A stretch of 32,843 bases of DNA from Klebsiella pneumoniae (GTDB taxonomy: Bacteria > Pseudomonadota > Gammaproteobacteria > Ga0077536), in contig CAMCQE010000033.1 of assembly GCA_945876945.1 (NCBI GenBank), forward strand, positions 1-32,843. The letters run 5' to 3'. The notes below the pieces were generated by a model. It saw only the letters and a list, made by a program, of their open reading frames with translations. It searched no databases and was not told the origin of the DNA. Shown piece after piece: positions 31,013-32,843 of the stretch. Numbering within the stretch: the stretch's first letter is position 1; the number at the start of each line of letters is the position of its first letter. A program made the translations under genes and the position numbers.

Positions 31013-32050
31013 GTGAATCCCAGCGACATCAATCCCCTCAAATGGCAGGACGACGCCCTCGTTCTCATTGACCAACGCGTGCTGCCTGGCGAAGAAATCT
31101 GGACTCAAAACCGAACGGTCGCCGAGGTCGTCAGCGCGATTCGGGACATGGTCGTGCGCGGCGCGCCTGCCATCGGCATCGCGGGCGCCTACGGCATGGT
31201 GTTCGCCGCCGACGCCGCCTGGCAGCAGGCCGGCACTGATTGGCGTCAAGCCTGGTTGGCCGATGTAAACGCCTTGCGTCATGCCCGGCCCACGGCAGTC
31301 AATCTGGCATGGGCGATAGACGTCATGCTTGAGCGTGCGGCCGGCATTGAAGGCGCTCCCCGTGACGCCATGCTGGCCGAAGCCATCCGCATTCACACCG
31401 AAGACCTCGCTGCCAATCACCGTATGGGGGAACTTGGGGCCGCCTTGATTGAGCCTGGCGTGCGGGTGATGACCCACTGCAACGCGGGCGCTTTGGCCAC
31501 TGCGGGGCACGGCACCGCGCTCGGCGTGATTCGCGATGCCTATGCTGCGGGGCGCATCGTGGAAGTGTTTGCGACTGAAACCCGGCCTTGGCTGCAGGGC
31601 GCACGACTCACCTCGTGGGAACTGTCCCGTTCCGGGATTCCGGTGCGACTGATTACCGACGGCAGTGCCGCGCACGTGATGCGCACGCAGGGCGTGCGCT
31701 GGGTGATCGTCGGCGCGGACCGCGTGGCCGCGAACGGGGACGTGGCCAATAAAATCGGCACGTATTCGCTGGCTATCGCGGCTAAAGCGCATGGCGCCAA
31801 AGTGATGGTGGTAGCGCCGCGATCCACTATCGATCTCGCCACGGCGACCGGCGACGACATCGAGATTGAAGAGCGCACGGGCAGCGAAATTACGACCATC
31901 GGCGGGCGCCGTTACGCGCCAGAGGAAGTCACGGCATTTAATCCCGTTTTTGATGTGACCCCGGCGCATTTGATCGATGCGCTGGTGACCGAGGTAGGCG
32001 TGGTGCACAAGCCCGATCGCGAAGGCCTGGCCCGCTTGCTTGCCCCATGA
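31013..32050 (+). CDS. mtnA: S-methyl-5-thioribose-1-phosphate isomerase
   Basis: Isomerises methylthioribose-1-phosphate to the ribulose form in methionine salvage; 345 aa. Active-site Cys156 (MTHCNAGALAT) and Asp236 (VGADRVAANGD) are visible, along with MVVRGAPAIGIAGAYG near the start, TRPWLQGARLTSWEL, and NKIGTYSLAIAAKAHG. GTG start 31013; the ribosome binding site is weak. It is divergent from mtaD across 127 bases, and lies upstream of gyrA as in Pseudomonas. Other salvage genes (mtnB-D) are not in this window. Confidence 0.97.
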   Translation: MNPSDINPLKWQDDALVLIDQRVLPGEEIWTQNRTVAEVVSAIRDMVVRGAPAIGIAGAYGMVFAADAAWQQAGTDWRQAWLADVNALRHARPTAVNLAWAIDVMLERAAGIEGAPRDAMLAEAIRIHTEDLAANHRMGELGAALIEPGVRVMTHCNAGALATAGHGTALGVIRDAYAAGRIVEVFATETRPWLQGARLTSWELSRSGIPVRLITDGSAAHVMRTQGVRWVIVGADRVAANGDVANKIGTYSLAIAAKAHGAKVMVVAPRSTIDLATATGDDIEIEERTGSEITTIGGRRYAPEEVTAFNPVFDVTPAHLIDALVTEVGVVHKPDREGLARLLAP

Positions 32051-32069
32051 ATTGAGCAGGTCTGACGGG

Positions 32070-32098
32070 TTTAGCCATCAGTCTTGCCGTGTTACACT
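32070..32098 (+). promoter_or_regulatory. Promoter candidate for gyrA
   Basis: TGTTACACT: extended -10 with TACACT at 32093-32098, followed by CCGGCTC. TTTAGC at 32070-32075 is a poor -35 at 17-base spacing. It is located 59 bases before the gyrA ATG. Confidence 0.45.
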
Positions 32099-32156
32099 CC
32101 GGCTCTGTTCGGGGAGTGTTCTTTGTCTTCAAATTTAATAACTTATGAAGTGATTG

Positions 32157-32843
32157 ATGGTTGACTTCGCGCGCCAGCTATTTCCGGTAAACATCGAAGA
32201 CGAAATGCGTCAGTCCTATATGGACTACGCGATGAGTGTAATCGTGGGCCGCGCCCTGCCGGACGCGCGTGACGGTCTCAAACCTGTGCATCGCCGCGTG
32301 CTCTACGCCATGCACGAGGCGAACATCGCCTGGAACCGCCCCTATGTGAAGTGCGCCCGCGTCGTCGGTGAGGTGATGGGTAAATTTCACCCGCACGGCG
32401 ACAACGCCATTTACGACACTCTGGTCCGCATGGCGCAGGATTTCTCGCTGCGCTACACGCTCGTCGATGGTCAGGGCAACTTTGGCTCCATCGACGGCGA
32501 TGCCGCCGCCGCGATGCGTTACACCGAATGCCGTCTCGACCGCATCGCCTCCGAGCTCCTCTCCGACATCGACCGTGAAACCGTCGATTTCGTCCCGAAC
32601 TACGACGGCAAAGAACTCGAACCCACTGTTCTTCCCGCGCGGATACCCAATCTGCTGATCAATGGCTCCGACGGTATCGCCGTCGGCATGGCCACCAAGA
32701 TTCCGCCGCACAATATTGGCGAAGTGGTCGATGCCTGTATCGCACTCATCGATGACCCCGAGCTCGATCTTGATGCGCTGATCAAAATTATTCCCGGACC
32801 AGACTTTCCCACCGCTGGCATCATCAATGGTGCGGCTGGCATT
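32157..32843 (+). CDS. gyrA: DNA gyrase subunit A, 3' truncated by the window
   Basis: First 229 codons of GyrA; the frame stays open to the last base. ATG 32157 gives [20 protein letters not shown], aligned with E. coli GyrA at equal numbering. Landmarks: [20 protein letters not shown], the quinolone-resistance segment [10 protein letters not shown] with Asn83 and Asp87, [10 protein letters not shown], and the DNA-cleaving Tyr122 in [27 protein letters not shown] follows near residue 162. Asn at position 83, Ser in E. coli, is notable. GyrA makes ATP-dependent negative supercoils together with GyrB. The ribosome binding site is weak (GAAGTG). Confidence 0.98.
   Translation, partial: MVDFARQLFPVNIEDEMRQSYMDYAMSVIVGRALPDARDGLKPVHRRVLYAMHEANIAWNRPYVKCARVVGEVMGKFHPHGDNAIYDTLVRMAQDFSLRYTLVDGQGNFGSIDGDAAAAMRYTECRLDRIASELLSDIDRETVDFVPNYDGKELEPTVLPARIPNLLINGSDGIAVGMATKIPPHNIGEVVDACIALIDDPELDLDALIKIIPGPDFPTAGIINGAAGI

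Noticed and set aside
30638-32008. 456-codon minus-strand open frame across mtaD and mtnA
   Set aside because: It spans two well-supported genes and the gap between them, and has no domain or ribosome binding site.

Overview
The window reads as a stretch of chromosome from a GC-rich, probably early-branching gammaproteobacterium. Three gene orders support this: SPOR-cvpA-purF-metZ, pyrG-kdsA-eno-ftsB-ispD-ispF, and mtaD/mtnA next to gyrA. A recognisable RNase T and a single long PurL also fit. The species cannot be named from sequence alone. A metal-dependent (class II) KdsA, rather than the Asn type seen in E. coli and Pseudomonas, argues against a close relative of those genera. Almost every base is coding. 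I see no tRNA, rRNA, CRISPR array, transposase, integrase or phage module.

Layout. Bases 1-3869 (+): end of a SPOR-domain protein, cvpA, purF, metZ. Bases 4026-6193 (+): serine-glyoxylate aminotransferase and a hydroxypyruvate/glyoxylate reductase, a two-gene glyoxylate-serine module. Bases 6273-9637 (+): a Prx5-type peroxiredoxin, an aromatic-amino-acid-decarboxylase-like PLP enzyme, and two exported proteins (SIMPL type, and DUF4919-like). Bases 9733-10512 (+): a two-domain protein whose N-terminal half resembles the phage-associated A1S_2505 family, closed by a clear terminator. Bases 10557-14558 (-): ybdD, cstA and fhs (formate-THF ligase). Bases 14843-20154 (+): pyrG, kdsA, eno, ftsB, ispD, ispF. 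Bases 20151-25573 (-): hexose-6-phosphate mutarotase, Smr-domain protein, purL. Bases 25574-26084: a non-coding island with three copies of a palindromic repeat and a 24-base tandem repeat. Bases 26085-28789 (-): short secretin-like protein, PLD-like protein, purB. Bases 28934-29572 (+): rnt. Bases 29569-30885 (-): mtaD. Bases 31013-32050 (+): mtnA. Bases 32157-32843 (+): 5' part of gyrA, cut by the window end.

How it works together. Purine synthesis is spread over purF, purL and purB. One-carbon and C2 metabolism is represented by Sga, the reductase and Fhs. Pyruvate uptake is represented by CstA/YbdD. Sulfur-amino-acid synthesis and salvage are covered by MetZ, MtaD and MtnA. The envelope and isoprenoid block is KdsA, FtsB, IspD and IspF. 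No complete novel system is evident. The least ordinary items are the A1S_2505-like two-domain protein, the peroxiredoxin/decarboxylase pair, the SIMPL/DUF4919-like secreted pair coupled through a TTGA overlap, the miniature secretin, the repeat island, Asn83 in GyrA, and two convergent gene pairs that share stop-codon bases.
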